Of a stretch of 64,000 bases of DNA, positions 1 through 10,907 are shown piece after piece. A program made the translations under genes and the position numbers. The notes below the pieces were generated by a model, which saw nothing but the letters and a program-made list of their open reading frames with translations, did no database searches and was not told the DNA's origin. Source of the DNA: Acanthosepion pharaonis (taxonomy: Eukaryota > Mollusca > Cephalopoda > Sepiida > Sepiidae); contig CAHIKZ030005641.1 of NCBI GenBank assembly GCA_903632075.3, positions 1,764,501 through 1,828,500 of the forward strand, in the 5' to 3' direction. Every line of letters starts with the position of its first letter. Within the stretch, counting starts at the first letter, position 1.

Positions 1-1150
1 CTTTATTACCTTCGTTTATGTCATTTCTTGTAATGAAGATTATTCTTTTTAGGTTTTTATCATTGTCATTAATGAAGGTTATGTTTCTAACAATGAACGC
101 ATATATTTTCTCATTTCATATGAGGATTTTTATCATAAGAAAAATAAGGAATAAAAATGATTTTTTTAAGTTTCATAAGGTTTTTTCCTTGTTAATGATT
201 CGTATTTTTTATATATAAGGAGTATTTTTTCTATTTTCATGATAGATTTTTTTTTGCCATCGGTGATAGTGTAGATTATATTTTTGATAAGGTATTTTTT
301 TGTTTTCATGATACATTTTTGTAGATTATATTTTTTGATAAAGATTTTTCTGTTTTCATGATAGATTTTTGCCAGTGTAGATTATATTTTTGATAAATAA
401 AGTATTTTTTGTTTTCATAAATTTTTTGTCAATGATAATTGTGTAAATTATGTTTTTTGATAAATATGGAATTTTCTTCTGTTTTCATGATAGATTTTTG
501 TCAAGGGTAGTAGATTTTTTTTATAGATAAGGTAACAAGTTTTATTTACATCGTATCTCTTAGCATCGTTAATAATGAATTTATTATCATTTAAATTTTG
601 TCTTTTTTTATTGAGGATAATGAATATTAGGATTTTTGAAAATAAAAATAAAAATGCTTAAAAATAAAAATGAAAATGTTGCTTCTATATTTGTAATGGC
701 TTTTTTATTATTGGTAATTATCATGTTTTTGGACATGAAAATTTAAATATTGTTTGGTAATGTTGTTATTAATAATGAGGATTATATTTATGACAAATTT
801 GAATTCCGACATTTGAACAGATTTTTATCTGCCTTTCCGACATGTCACATTACTTTCCAAATATCTTTATGAGAGAGGAGAGAAGAAAATTTAAATATAA
901 ACGTTGTAAATTTATTTGATCATTTTATTATCTATTGACAACGTATATGGCATTTACTCCAACTTAACATTGGGTGTACCAGTTCTCCTTTGGTCATAGA
1001 AGTTAAACAGGTCAATACTTAGATTATCCAAGATGCTTCTACAAAAATCTTTTGCCTTTAATATATGTGTATTGTGGACTAAATGTGTTATTCTTGCCTG
1101 TTTTTCTTTTTTAATCATTTCACTCCAAGCAAAGAAATAAAGCCACTAGC
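1..1150. other. AT-rich non-coding DNA
   Basis: Very T-rich on the plus strand with no supported gene. Only short chance ORFs occur. It contains the minisatellite annotated at 225-540; I see nothing else in it. Confidence 0.6.
225..540. repeat. AT-rich minisatellite, about five imperfect units
   Basis: A unit of roughly 60-75 bases recurs, built around TTTTCATGATAGATTTTTG followed by GTGTAGATTATATTTTTGAT. Five diverged copies can be aligned by eye; spacing varies because of short deletions and T-run changes. No protein reading is plausible. Confidence 0.7.
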
Positions 1151-1153
1151 AGA

Positions 1154-1552
1154 CTAAGGGTTACTTAGTGTGAGAGAATATGAGAAAAAGAAAATATTAT
1201 TAAAGAGAGAGAACAATAAAAGAACAGGAATTAAAAAGACGGAATATAACATTGCACTTACATTTTTAAAGATCAAACTTGAAATGCAAGAAGCCGGAAG
1301 AGAGTTCCACATGCGAGAAGTGCGATAGAAAAAACTGTTAGCATATAACTTACAGTTACATCTAGCCATTTCAACTCTAAAAAGACGAGACCTTGCCATC
1401 AATCTAGTAGCATGTTTAAATTCATAAAGTCTAGGTGCCAAAGAGGAAAATTCATCTGTGGTGTTATTTGAAAATTCAAATCCAATCGAGAGCTCCAACA
1501 AACATCCCGAATCTGAAGAACCTATGCGAAGAAGAATGGAACAAAATACCAA
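1154..1552 (-). pseudogene. LINE ORF2 C-terminal fragment (Jockey/CR1-like)
   Basis: A 132-codon open frame on the minus strand carries a charged stretch followed by SFFYRTSRMWNSLPASC. The pattern S-F-F-x-R-T-x-x-x-W-N-S-L-P is the usual C-terminal signature after the RT domain of Jockey/CR1-type LINEs. Upstream RT motifs are absent, so this is only the last part of an ORF2. The same class of LINE is present as a larger relic at 5.7-8.1 kb. Seen: the motif; known: its place in the family; inferred: exact clade. Confidence 0.6.
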
Positions 1553-2019
1553 CTAAAATTTGCAAATTATTAATTGAGAACTACAAGAAGAATATAAGTC
1601 CGGTTTGCACTAGCTTCAAAAAAGTAGAAATGTGCCCCGATTTACACAAAAGCCCAAACGATTGACATAGGTCCGGTTTATACTAGTCAGAAATGTAGAC
1701 ATAGTTCAGATTTATAGACTGTCGACAAATATGCACCCAGAACATTGTCTTTTTTTTATAGGTGTCATACTCCTCTGTCCAGTATGCAATCAGGGGTTTC
1801 TCTAAGTCTCACCAAGTGGGAACTCAAAAACTTTGTGGTTATATCTTTTTTTAGCCTTGGTTTGTATATAACTGGGACATGATCACTCTCGCTGTCAGTA
1901 TTTTGTATGTGTTGGGATCCCAAAAATGGATCAAACTACACAGTAGTAATGGTGAAATAGCCGTTTCCATACAAGAAACACCCAAACATTAACCGAATAG
2001 TTAGTGTTATTGTTGATTG

Positions 2020-2430
2020 AAATTTATAAAATCTTTTTCTTAAAATAGTTTTTCATTAAATTATGCTTCTCAAGTCCACTAACCATCATAGATCTTTCTA
2101 CTACTGGCAAGAGTTTCCTTCAAAATCTATTGCTTTAAGTAGTGTGGAAAGTTAACATCTTAATAGCCCGCGAACATTTCACCACAGTGTGGTGCCCACC
2201 GGATGCTAGTTTTACAGATTTTTTTTTTTTAAATAAGATAGTAGTTTGATTTTTAAATGAATTAGATTGGCCATTTCTGTACAAAACCCATTGTTTATCT
2301 GAAATTTGTAAAACCTTTTTCTTAAAAAAGATTTTCATGAAATTAGAACACAAGCTATTATCGCTCTTTCTATTACAGGTGGGGGTTGTTTTCTAAATCT
2401 TTTGCTTTGGGCATTTTTATACAGTAAGGT
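2020..2430. repeat. Two tandem-adjacent copies of a small dispersed repeat
   Basis: The segments about 2020-2165 and 2285-2425 share an ordered set of short matches (AAATTTRTAAAAYCTTTTTCTTAAAA, then a run ending in CTTTCTA and a TTTGCTTT block). A third copy lies at 8350-8505, with TTTATAAAACCTTTCCCTTAA and a matching tail AAGTAGTGTG-AAA-GT-AACATCT. Copies are diverged and lack visible terminal repeats. Class unknown. Confidence 0.55.
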
Positions 2431-2486
2431 TCACCCTTTTCAATGTCTAAGGAGAGACAAGATAAAAGGTTACGTTAGGGGGCACT

Positions 2487-3030
2487 TTGTGCAGATATGA
2501 GTGGAAGATAACTGTCAACCCTAAGCTTGACCAGATTGAGTTTGTAGGGCTCAGGGAAACATCCTCTTGGGAGTTGGCAGTGATTGACGGGAAGAAGCTG
2601 TTTGAATGGAACTTACTTCTCACCGATGAAATACAGAGGGAATGTGGGTGCTACTATGTAACTGACATTGGCGTGTCCTTGCCGTGGAAGTTTGAATTGG
2701 CGTGACCAGAGAATGTAGTTTGTCCAAGCAATTTTCGTTGAAGTAACGATAGAGCAGCGAGAGACTTGCCACATCTCGCCTGTGGAAGAGAGGTTGGAGA
2801 ATAGTTCGTCACCCACAAGGGCCCGGAGACGCTTTTGGAGTAAATCAAAGCTGGATAGTGAGGTCTGGCCAAATATGACAACAATACTCCATTTTTGGCT
2901 TGATCTGGCTCTTGTAAAGTTAGAGGATAGCAGGAGATATTACGACAAGTTTTTACGGGCAAAACTGTATTTTCTTTTTAATTTTGTTAATAGCCAAATA
3001 GTGTACCTGTTTTTTGTTATCTTCTACTAA
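2487..3030 (+). other. Unclassified GC-richer segment with open frames
   Basis: Between about 2440 and 2970 base composition rises compared with the flanks. Open frames exist on both strands: 72 codons plus at 2487, 82 codons plus at 2782, and 102 codons minus at 2654-2962. None shows a motif I recognise. It is probably an internal piece of a decayed repeat rather than a gene. I cannot choose a coding strand. Confidence 0.3.
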
Positions 3031-3650
3031 GCTAACAGCCCAAACGCTTTCAGTAGTTTTCAGAAGGAGGCTTGATAATTAGTTGGATATTTTCCTCCTT
3101 CATTGTGGGATTCAAGTCGATATTTATTAAACTTTTCACTGAACTGTTCCTTTCTTAATTTTGCATTTAGGTCCTCGATGAAAATAATTTCTTGTGAATT
3201 ACTCTGAAATTACCATTTTCTAGAGAAGTACTTTTTTTCCTTTCTGTGCTTTCTCACGTTGAGCATTATGATCGCCATATTGAATATTCCAGTTTCAATC
3301 GAAAGAGCGTTTAATAAATTACCTAATAAACTGAGCAAGAAGTGTATGATGAGTTGGATTTTCTGTGTACCCTGCACTTGTGTGGCCTCGTGCAGATATA
3401 GTTAATCATATTAGCGCTTACAGACAGTTCACACTGAAAACTCCGGTTCACGTCTGATCACTGATGTTAAACAGTATCGAACCTGAATCTTATATAGATG
3501 ACATAACAACATGAGTATAGTAAGGAGATCAGAAAAGTTTAGTAAATAAACTTATTGTATTTTTCTCTTGACTAGTGCAGATGACACAATGTTTTACTCA
3601 TGTGACGTCGTCCCCCGGTCGCAGCGCCGACTGTGTCGTTCTATCCTGAT
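3031..3650. other. No recognisable feature
   Basis: AT-rich to mixed sequence lying between the unclassified segment and the LTR-like block. If the LTR-like block is real and minus-oriented, this would be its internal leader, but no gag frame can be seen here. Confidence 0.4.
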
Positions 3651-4385
3651 CTACCACGGCGCCAGTTGTGACGTCTCCAAACAGCACCAATTGTGACGTC
3701 TTCGCCGCGGCGTCAGCTGTTCGCTTCTCGCTGGTCCGTCCGGATGTCGCTGCTCCAAACGTGACGTTCTAACCCTTTGGTGATTCGGGTAGGAATCTGG
3801 TTAGATTGATACCAGCCTCGCCGTTCCCAACCTGCTTCCAACGCCTGGTTACCAGGGTAACTGCACTGATCTCCAGTCTGCCTACCCACGTTGTGAATTG
3901 ATCTTAGACAGACGAGATCAAACGGGGTTGGGGCCGTAATGCAAGCTGAGTTCAACGGGGAGTGATAACACACAATTAAGTATAAAAAAAAATAAAATGA
4001 AAACTCACAAAGTCCAAAGTATCAAAGAAAAAGGTAACAAACTTTTATGTCTATTTGTTCGGTACATAGGACTATGTCTACTTCCCTGACCCGTTCTGTG
4101 GATTGTGGCACGACGCTTTCGCTAGGGCAAACTTTAACGCTTCAAGTTGTTCACTCTCTAAGAAATTTGTGCTTCGGTGTGTCTTTGGACGAAAGTCGAA
4201 AAACTTATTTCTGTGGTCTGATTCTAAGTCGCTCTTCAAACTACTTGTTCTTGGTTGAAGAAGAGTCCAAAAGTGTGCGTGAATCTTGGTCAGCTATCTT
4301 GATGCGGTTTCAACACTGGGCGCTCATCTCTGCTTGTCGTCCAAGGCTCAAAACTTCTCGCCAGGGTCCGCGGCTGAACTCAAAC

Positions 4386-4498
4386 TTCTTCTCTCCAGAG
4401 TCTGAATTACTGGTCACTCATCTCCGCCGCCGGTGCGCGAACTAACTTCTTCTCGCCAGCTTGGGTCGAACGAATTCTTCTCTCCAGAGTCTGAACTA
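4386..4498. repeat. Imperfect 90-base internal duplication
   Basis: The phrase TTCTTCTCTCCAGAGTCTGAA occurs twice about 90 bases apart, each preceded by an AACTTCTTCTCGCCAG-like phrase. The duplication lies inside the possible LTR and resembles duplicated enhancer or leader units. Confidence 0.6.
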
Positions 4499-4843
4499 AC
4501 TCTGCACTCAGGCCAAACGAACTGGCCTCTTCCGCCCGCTAGGGGGCGAACGAACTCGGCCCGCCGTCCGCGGCTCAACTGATTTCTGTCGGTTGGGGTC
4601 TCGCTTTTATTGACGCCGTCAAAACTGGGGTGGGTCTGTCGGCGCCAGGGGTTCTTCGATAATTCTAAATACGTATCCACCCTTCTTATTTCTGGTTAGG
4701 GATTTTTCACTCTTTTCCATTTTCGGTAACTCTCCTCTCACTCCCACTCTCTTACTGTGCTTCTGAGGGGCGTGCACTAACTTCCCCACTTCTTCGTATC
4801 GGCTCCTTACACTTACACTCTGATAGAGGCGTCGACTGATTTT

Positions 4844-4962
4844 CTTCGTGCGTCACGTGACCGCTCTCGGCCAATGAGGTCCTGGTCGGGTATCTTTCCT
4901 CCTCCTTCGTGCGTCATGTGATCCACTTGGCCAATGACGTCTTAGTCGGGCGTGAATAATCC
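4844..4962. promoter_or_regulatory. Two tandem units with E-box/CRE and CCAAT motifs
   Basis: Two copies, period about 61 bases, begin CTTCGTGCGTCAYGTGA and continue to GGCCAATGA then GTCNNGTCGGG. The first carries CACGTG; the second carries TGACGTCTTAG after CCAAT. Tandem duplicated transcription-factor sites are typical of LTR U3 enhancers. Function is inferred from motifs alone. Confidence 0.5.
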
Positions 4963-5060
4963 GTGGCTTTGTTTTGGGAAAGAAATACCTTGCTTAACAA
5001 AAAAAAATTAATTAAATCGCCCTTATCATGAGCGGCCGAGATGACACTCTCGGCTTTAAC

Positions 5061-5680
5061 ACGTGGTATTTGTCAAGCAGTTTATCGCTAATTGGACATG
5101 ATCTAAGAAAGAAATTTTCCTAGCCTAGCTGGCGTCTCTAAAGCAAAATAAATATTTCATTTTCCTTTCGGCCCATGGTTGATAACAAAAATCTTTATTA
5201 TCACAGGGCAAACGTTTATTCTGTCAAAAGAAAGAAAAATTTAGCCAGTGAAAACTTCTTGTGTGGGATTTTTTTTTAACACAGGGAAGACTGTCTGTGT
5301 TTTGTCAATGTTCAACAATGGATTTCTCCTTTTGGGTGACATCCAATTGATAACAAAATTCCATTTTTCGTGGACAAGCGGAAATCGGTCAATGCTTGTT
5401 CGTAGGTGACCTAGATATTTTCGACATCTGCTACCTATCAACTATAACCTTTTTCCTTCTCATTTCCGTCTCTTAAGCCGTGTGTGTATGTGTTCGCCTA
5501 TGACCCGTTTCGTATTATTTTTTCTTTCTTTCTTCTTCGTTTTCTCTTTCTTTCTCCCAAATCGCTTGAATGTAAAGAAGAATTATTCTTAAAACCTAAA
5601 ATATTTTTCGGCCTTAAATAATTATCAAATGGTTGATAAACCGTAAAAAGCAAATCATATATCTATGAATATTTCTTTCA
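5061..5680. other. No recognisable gene
   Basis: Mixed-composition DNA with a short GCCGAG/CTCGGC inverted repeat near 5036-5057 at its left edge. Short ORFs are not supported by any motif. Confidence 0.4.
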
Positions 5681-6046
5681 AATCGTCAGGATGCATGGTG
5701 CCACACTCATGTCTTAGTACAATTCCGACAGATCTGACACAGTAGAACTGGAAGTTGCTCTTGAAAAGGACATCTAGTCAATGGTTAACTGGGCCAAGGA
5801 ATGGCTTTTAAATGATAACGCCCCCAAAAGAAAACTTTTTTTTCGTTTAATCACAACATGAAACTTTTTCTGTCTGTCATTAGCATAGCTGAGGCTAAAC
5901 TCCAGCAAAGTAACACTTTGTGCCTTCTTGGACTCACGCTTTCTACTGACATGGAGTACAATTCTTGTATTAAACTAGATACCTCCACGAAAATGCTAAA
6001 AATCAGCATACCGTGATGAGAACATTCTCCAAGAGCAAAGAGCAAA

Positions 6047-7385
6047 GTATTTTTTAATTATTTTTTTAAATTTTTACTCCTTTTTAGAACATTCGAAAAA
6101 AAAAGTTTGTTTTTCCTGCGTCAACGGTTGCACTTTTAGCATAGCAAATTTTAGCCTCTTTTTTGTGGTGACAGACACATTAATTTGGAAATTCTTACAA
6201 AAATTAAATAATTGTTGGATTTTAATGAAATTTTCAGGATTTATGCCCAAATGAATAGAATTATTTTTGAAAATTTTTGTTAGAAATTCTAGGTAAAAAT
6301 AGTTTTTTACATGTGTTTCTCCTCCTTAATTAATTTTATGAAAGCTTCAGAAATTCATCGAGATAATTTGTAGTGAGTATATTAATTAAAAGCAATTTTT
6401 TTTTTAAATATTTAAATCACTGTTTTTTGTTTTTTTGTTTTGTTATTTTTTTTTTCTTTGCAAAATGAAACCCGGTCTTACCGAAAATCTGTTCTGAATC
6501 GGAAAATAAAAAAAAGCAATAAAATTAAGACATCATTTCATTAGAGAAGTTTTTAATGGCTTTTTATGAATAATATATGTTAAAGACAATATTGTCTGAA
6601 GAAAAACAATTTTTTTGGTTAAAAATGAATTTTTACAAGATTTGTTTTCATTTTTTTACAATTTAAAATTGAATAATTTATAAAGTTTTTTAATCTTTTA
6701 AAATTCAATTTGCGTGATATAATTTTTAGGGAATGTTGTTATTAATTAAAATTATATTTTCTATTAAAGCTTATTACAGTCTAAAGACCTCAACTATTTT
6801 TAAAAGAATTTCGATTTGTTTTTATATATGTATATCAATGCAGAATTTTTGAAATATGGATGTACAAATCAATTAATAAAAGACCACGTATTTTGAGGGT
6901 TGTCTCCCCTTATGAGTGAAAAAAAAAACACGATAGATAATTATTATCAGGTTCGGTGGTCAATCCGCCGTCAATAAATCGATTGACCCGTCAGAAAAAA
7001 CAAAACTCCGTTGTTAGGAAATGCTTGTATACATTTTATGTTATAAGTAAGTAATATTTGTTTCAAGTCAGATTAATTTAACTTTAAATTTGCTAATTTT
7101 CCTCAAATAACGTTTCAGAAATATATATTTTATTTTTGCAATATTTTTAAAACGGAAAATTAAGTTTTGTTTATAAATATCTAAAAAATAGCTGACGTGA
7201 TCGATTTTAATGAAAAAAAATGCAACTGTATTCCAATCAATATAATTTCTGTCTGAAGTACACCAAAATATTTTGTTTACCAAGTAAATTTAATCCTTTA
7301 GCTTTCATTTAAAGCTAAATTGAAAGCTACTGGAAAGTCTTTCATTTTTTTAAAACTCATTTTAAACCTTGAAACAAATTGCTAG
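6047..7385 (+). repeat. 1.3 kb AT-rich dispersed repeat, copy A
   Basis: This segment interrupts the LINE relic, so it behaves like an insertion. It starts AAAGTATTTTTTAATTATT and contains TTTTAATGAAATTTTCAGGA about 170 bases in. Its 3' third holds CAGATTAATTTAACTTTAAA preceded by GTAAGTAATATTTGTTTC. The same ordered blocks recur at 34140-35575 (minus), 36400-36740 (plus, 3' part) and 63700-64000 (plus, 5' part). No ORF, no poly(A) tail and no clear terminal inverted repeat is seen, so the class is unknown. Confidence 0.7.
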
Positions 7386-7668
7386 TTTACTGCTAGCAAG
7401 GTTGGTTCACTGTATCATACCAGCTTGCACATTTATAAATCTACCATTCGTCCATACATTGACTATTGTTGCCTTATCTGGTATGGTACTAAAATTCAAA
7501 AAAAAAGTCTGCAATGTAATCGATCCTGACCGGTCATCTTGAATTCAGTCACTTTCCCATCAACGTTTAGTGTCTTTTCTACAAATATTTTCATGACAAT
7601 TGTTCTAATGGGCTGTTTTCCTTAATGTCTCGACTGCATGAATGCATGTGCACTACTAGATATGTAAC

Positions 7669-7914
7669 ACAGACATTGTATTGTATATAGGGGGTTTAGT
7701 TAGTTATTTCATAGAGACGATGAGGTATTATGGTGTTTGTAGTTTGAAAGGTACGTATAAATGCGTTGTTTTGGTGTAAGGAATATTATTCGTACTATTG
7801 GGTCAGTGTCTGCGGCTAGCTAAGTTAAAATTAAGACAGAAGAAGACCGTCCTCTCCCCATTACCCTATTTAGGCCTTGTGCCACATTTCTGTTATAAAT
7901 TGCAGAATAAATAT
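7669..7914 (+). mobile_element. Dead-on-arrival LINE 3' tail with 15 bp target duplication
   Basis: 246 bases match the 3' UTR end of the Tx1-type LINE at 18887-24477: the order TGGGTC, GCTAGCTAAG, GAAGACC, then GGCCTTGTGCCACA and AATAAATAT. The insertion is bounded by a perfect direct repeat TACTAGATATGTAAC at 7654-7668 and 7915-7929, the signature of target-primed reverse transcription. It lies inside the older Jockey/CR1 relic. The identical target duplication suggests a fairly recent insertion. Confidence 0.85.
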
Positions 7915-8349
7915 TACTAGATATGTAACTGGGCCACACCGTCACTTCTATTTCTCGCACTTCTGGCCTGTGAAATTCCCTTCCTATTTCTTGCCTACAA
8001 TCTTCAGAAATTTAAATATAACATCCATCGCCATCTTCAGTTTTCCTGAATTCTGTTCCTTTATTATAGTATTCTTCACTTCTCACTAAAGTCTTTCCAT
8101 TCTCTTTCACTCCCTGTAACCTCCTGTTTCCTAGTGGCATTGTCTCCTTGCTTGGAGTGAAACTATTTTTTAAGGTGTAAATCCCAAGCTTTTTATTGAA
8201 TACGTCAGTAATAGTCTGTATCCCCGTGACTCTGGTAACATGTCACTCAGTGTTAAAACACTAACCAAGTATCTGATTTCATGGTTATCGTAATATTAGC
8301 TTTTTCCTTATAAGGAAACATTCGGTATTCATCAAAAAGAAGTCAGTGC

Positions 8350-8505
8350 TACTGTCTGGACTTTATAAAACCTTTCCCTTAAGACAATTAATCAGAAAAA
8401 TAGATTTCTCAAGTCCCGTAACGGTTATCGCTCTTTCAAGTATTGATGGAGTCTTCCTTTCTGAACTTTTGTTTTAAAGTAGTGTGAAATGTAAACATCT
8501 GGATT
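8350..8505. repeat. Third copy of the small dispersed repeat seen at 2.0-2.4 kb
   Basis: Shares TTTATAAAACCTTTCCCTTAA, CTCAAGTCC, ATCGCTCTTTC and AAGTAGTGTG blocks in the same order as 2020-2165. The class is unknown. Confidence 0.5.
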
Positions 8506-9413
8506 ATGTCATTATTTTCTCTTCGAGTTACATGTGCTATCCATTTCAGTTGTTGCTGCTGTGAAAAGCCGTTGAATGATGTGGTTTATGGATGAATTGT
8601 TTATATTACGACAACGTCCGCTCCCAACATACATTGGTATAATTGATTTGGGTGTATATTGGCCTCGTGTAATGATTAAAAGATAATGTACGAAGTGTTG
8701 AAAAATACAAAATAAATCTTGATATAACACAATATAATAATACAGAAGGATAAGGTGAAAGTTGAAGTTTCAAGATTTCAAGTGTAAATCCTAGAGAAAG
8801 GGTACAGATGGAAGTGAATATGTATACGTATGTATGAATGCGTCCAAATGCAGCAGATACCTTTTGACCACGTGGTGAAGGAAGGTGTGTTCGCTTTCGA
8901 TGCAACATGGAACAGTTTAGCCGTGTTGGTTGACCGACTAGTCGGGCAAATGTTGTAGGTCGTCTCTAGGTATGTTACAATGACCGCAGCATCGGGGAAT
9001 GGACAATATTAATTTATCAACTGATTTGGGCTGATTTTTTATCTGGTTATATATACATCTATAGTTCCGCTTCTGATTGGATCGCGTTTGTGAAAGCTTT
9101 CTGACTGGTTTATCGAACTAACTATTTTTAGGAAATGTTGATCTCTTTGTTTTTATCTGTTTATCTATTTTATTACGTCCTAGTTGTTAAGTTGCTCGAG
9201 TTTTTGGTCGAACTACGGCTTTGTTTGCATCGCGATTTTTATTATCCGCCTATTTTTAGAGTTTGGGGTAATTTTGATTTATTTGTTAGTATATATTTGT
9301 AATTATTTATTCCCTCATCACCACATTTTCTGTTATTTGGTGCACTTCTTTGTGTTTCTGTATCGCTAGTCCACAAGGATCTGTACCAGTATAGAGTGTG
9401 GATAAAAGCAGAA
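8506..9413. other. No recognisable gene
   Basis: AT-rich DNA just upstream of the retroviral 5' LTR. The minus-strand open frames here (72 and 100 codons) show no motif and overlap each other. Confidence 0.4.
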
Positions 9414-10523
9414 AGAACGATAATTTATAAAATTTAAGTTTCCTTCGGAATTCGAAACTCGATACATTAATTTGAACGAGGGAAAATATAACAAGTACGG
9501 AATGTGATTGGAGTTTTTTCAGTTATCTAAATCTGCGGGTAACAAATACGCTCCTATCGAGAATTGAATTTAAAAGTGTTGGACAAAGCGTCCTGACACC
9601 TATTTCCGAAAAAAAAAAAAAAAGAAAAAAAATACAGGAAGGAGAGAAAAGGAAGAAATAAAGAAATACTATGCCAAGAACTCTCAGTCAAAGCCAGTTG
9701 ATTTACTGTGAAATTCTAAGCCGAGTAAATCCAGAATCTATACTGCGTATCGGTTGGGATGGGAAAATATTTTCCAAAAGGTGTGAATCGTCCCAATGTG
9801 CTCTGCCCTTCTCCAGAAATTTTTATATAAACAACTAATAGCAATCAGCCAGGGTGAGTTCGAGAGATAATTTCGGGAGAGAAATGGAGACAACAGTTCT
9901 CGTCTAGAACAGAACTGCAGCTGCTCAATAAACCAGATGACTGCTGCTGCTGCTGGTGGTGCTGCTGATTGCTAATTCTAGGCAGTTTCTCTCGTGAATG
10001 AATTTACGATAATCCGGGAAGTTTGAGAAACACTTTTTTTTTCTCGTGGATCCGAAAAGAAACTCAAAGCAAAGAATTTAACTGCCAATATTTTTTTTGT
10101 TTGTACTTTCTCCAAACATATTTTTTATTAACACATGAACTTTTTAAAAGATTGTTCCTGTAATGGAAAAATAAAACTAAAGGAAAATAAAACTTCAGAT
10201 TTTCTTTTATCATCAAATCTGGTGTTGCGACATTTCTTCCTTGATTTTGATATCTGAGGAAAACTGAGACGAAATTCGTAGACGATCCATTAAAATTTAC
10301 CACGGCGCAATTTTGTTACTTTTAGTAGCAAATTGCAATACACAACGTGCTTAACCCCTTGTGGTCCAGAACCAACTTTGGCATTGAGAGGATCTCTTTG
10401 ATCAGGGATCAAGGGACAGTTCTGCCTTATGCCAGTAACCAGATTGCAGTTGGTGAAGTGACAAGATGGTATTCAGCGACGTAACCAAGGCTATATGTGG
10501 GAGCGGGTCGACTTAAGGTCACA
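9414..10523 (+). repeat. 5' LTR
   Basis: Aligns along about 1.1 kb with 28990-30086: shared blocks include AATACGCTCCTATCGAGAA, CTGACACCTATTTCCGAA, GGTGTTGCGACATTTCTTCC and CTTAACCCCTTGTGGTCCAG. It ends ...GGTCACA directly before the primer binding site. The start was set by matching the sequence just after the polypurine tract of the 3' copy and is uncertain by about 15 bases. It differs from the 3' LTR by many substitutions and small indels, including a longer CTG run near 9942-9968, so the element is old. Confidence 0.85.
9822..9932 (+). promoter_or_regulatory. LTR core promoter and polyadenylation signal
   Basis: TTTATATAAAC at 9822-9832 is a TATA box, with a CCAAT at about 9793. AATAAA lies at 9927-9932, about 100 bases downstream, the compact R-region layout of a retroviral LTR. 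The 3' LTR keeps both (TATA near 29393-29403, AATAAA at 29499-29504). Confidence 0.65.
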
Positions 10524-10525
10524 AC

Positions 10526-10538
10526 TGGTGCCGCGACC
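10526..10538 (+). promoter_or_regulatory. Primer binding site
   Basis: TGGTGCCGCGACC starts two bases after the 5' LTR end and is absent after the 3' LTR. TGG at the start fits complementarity to a tRNA CCA 3' end. The priming tRNA cannot be named without a tRNA search. Confidence 0.75.
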
Positions 10539-10907
10539 TAGAATATCCAACTTAGGTTTGGACTTCACGCTCAAGAAATTGGCGCATAAAAATCCGGAAT
10601 ACTGTTTCAGACGAAGGCAGGAGGACAGAGAGAAAGTCCTGAAGAGAATCGTCCATTGGAGAGAGGGCGATTGAGGAAAAGAAGATAACGTGGAGACATC
10701 CCAAGTAAGAATCACTTACGGACTTTGACCTTCAGACCATAAGATTCTGAACAGGACGTGACCTTTTTTTTTCGAATAGATGAACAGACGTGAAATCTAG
10801 ATAAGAACACTTTTCTTTTGTTTTTTCTTCCAGTTCATTCTAGCCTAGGTTCTTACCGAATTTTGTTGGTTGAAATTTGGTAGTTTTTGGAGGGCGAATT
10901 GGTGATA

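Larger units (their letters stand above)
3651..5060 (-). mobile_element. Possible LTR with primer-binding-site-like junction
   Basis: Read on the minus strand, the block ends in ...GACGTCACA, then AC, then TGGCGCCGTGGTAG (plus 3651-3664), the layout of an LTR end plus primer binding site. The outer LTR end was not found, and no gag or second LTR is seen. The block is clearly GC-richer than its flanks and holds CRE-type TGACGTC, CCAAT and CACGTG motifs and internal duplications. It could be a solo or truncated LTR; a host CpG-rich promoter is the alternative. The boundary at 5060 is approximate. Confidence 0.35.
5686..8090 (+). pseudogene. Jockey/CR1-type LINE ORF2 relic, split by two insertions
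   Basis: At 5730-5810 the plus frame reads VALEKDI then VNWAKEWLLNDNA, the helix after the RT catalytic motif in Jockey/CR1 LINEs. It continues, with stops, to about 6046. The reading resumes at 7386 with ASKVGSLYHTS and YKSTIRPYIDYCCLIWYG, the thumb region, then LFYKYFHDNCSNGLFSLMS. It is cut again at 7668 by a short LINE tail and continues after 7929 to about 8090. Frameshifts and stops are frequent. Upstream RT and endonuclease are absent, so it is a 5'-truncated, old copy. Clade is inferred from motif wording only. Confidence 0.7.

Noticed and set aside
10064..10303. 79-codon minus frame, similar to a 103-codon minus frame at 29561-29872
   Set aside because: The shared protein-like text is only because both lie in the two LTRs, antisense; no motif supports a gene.
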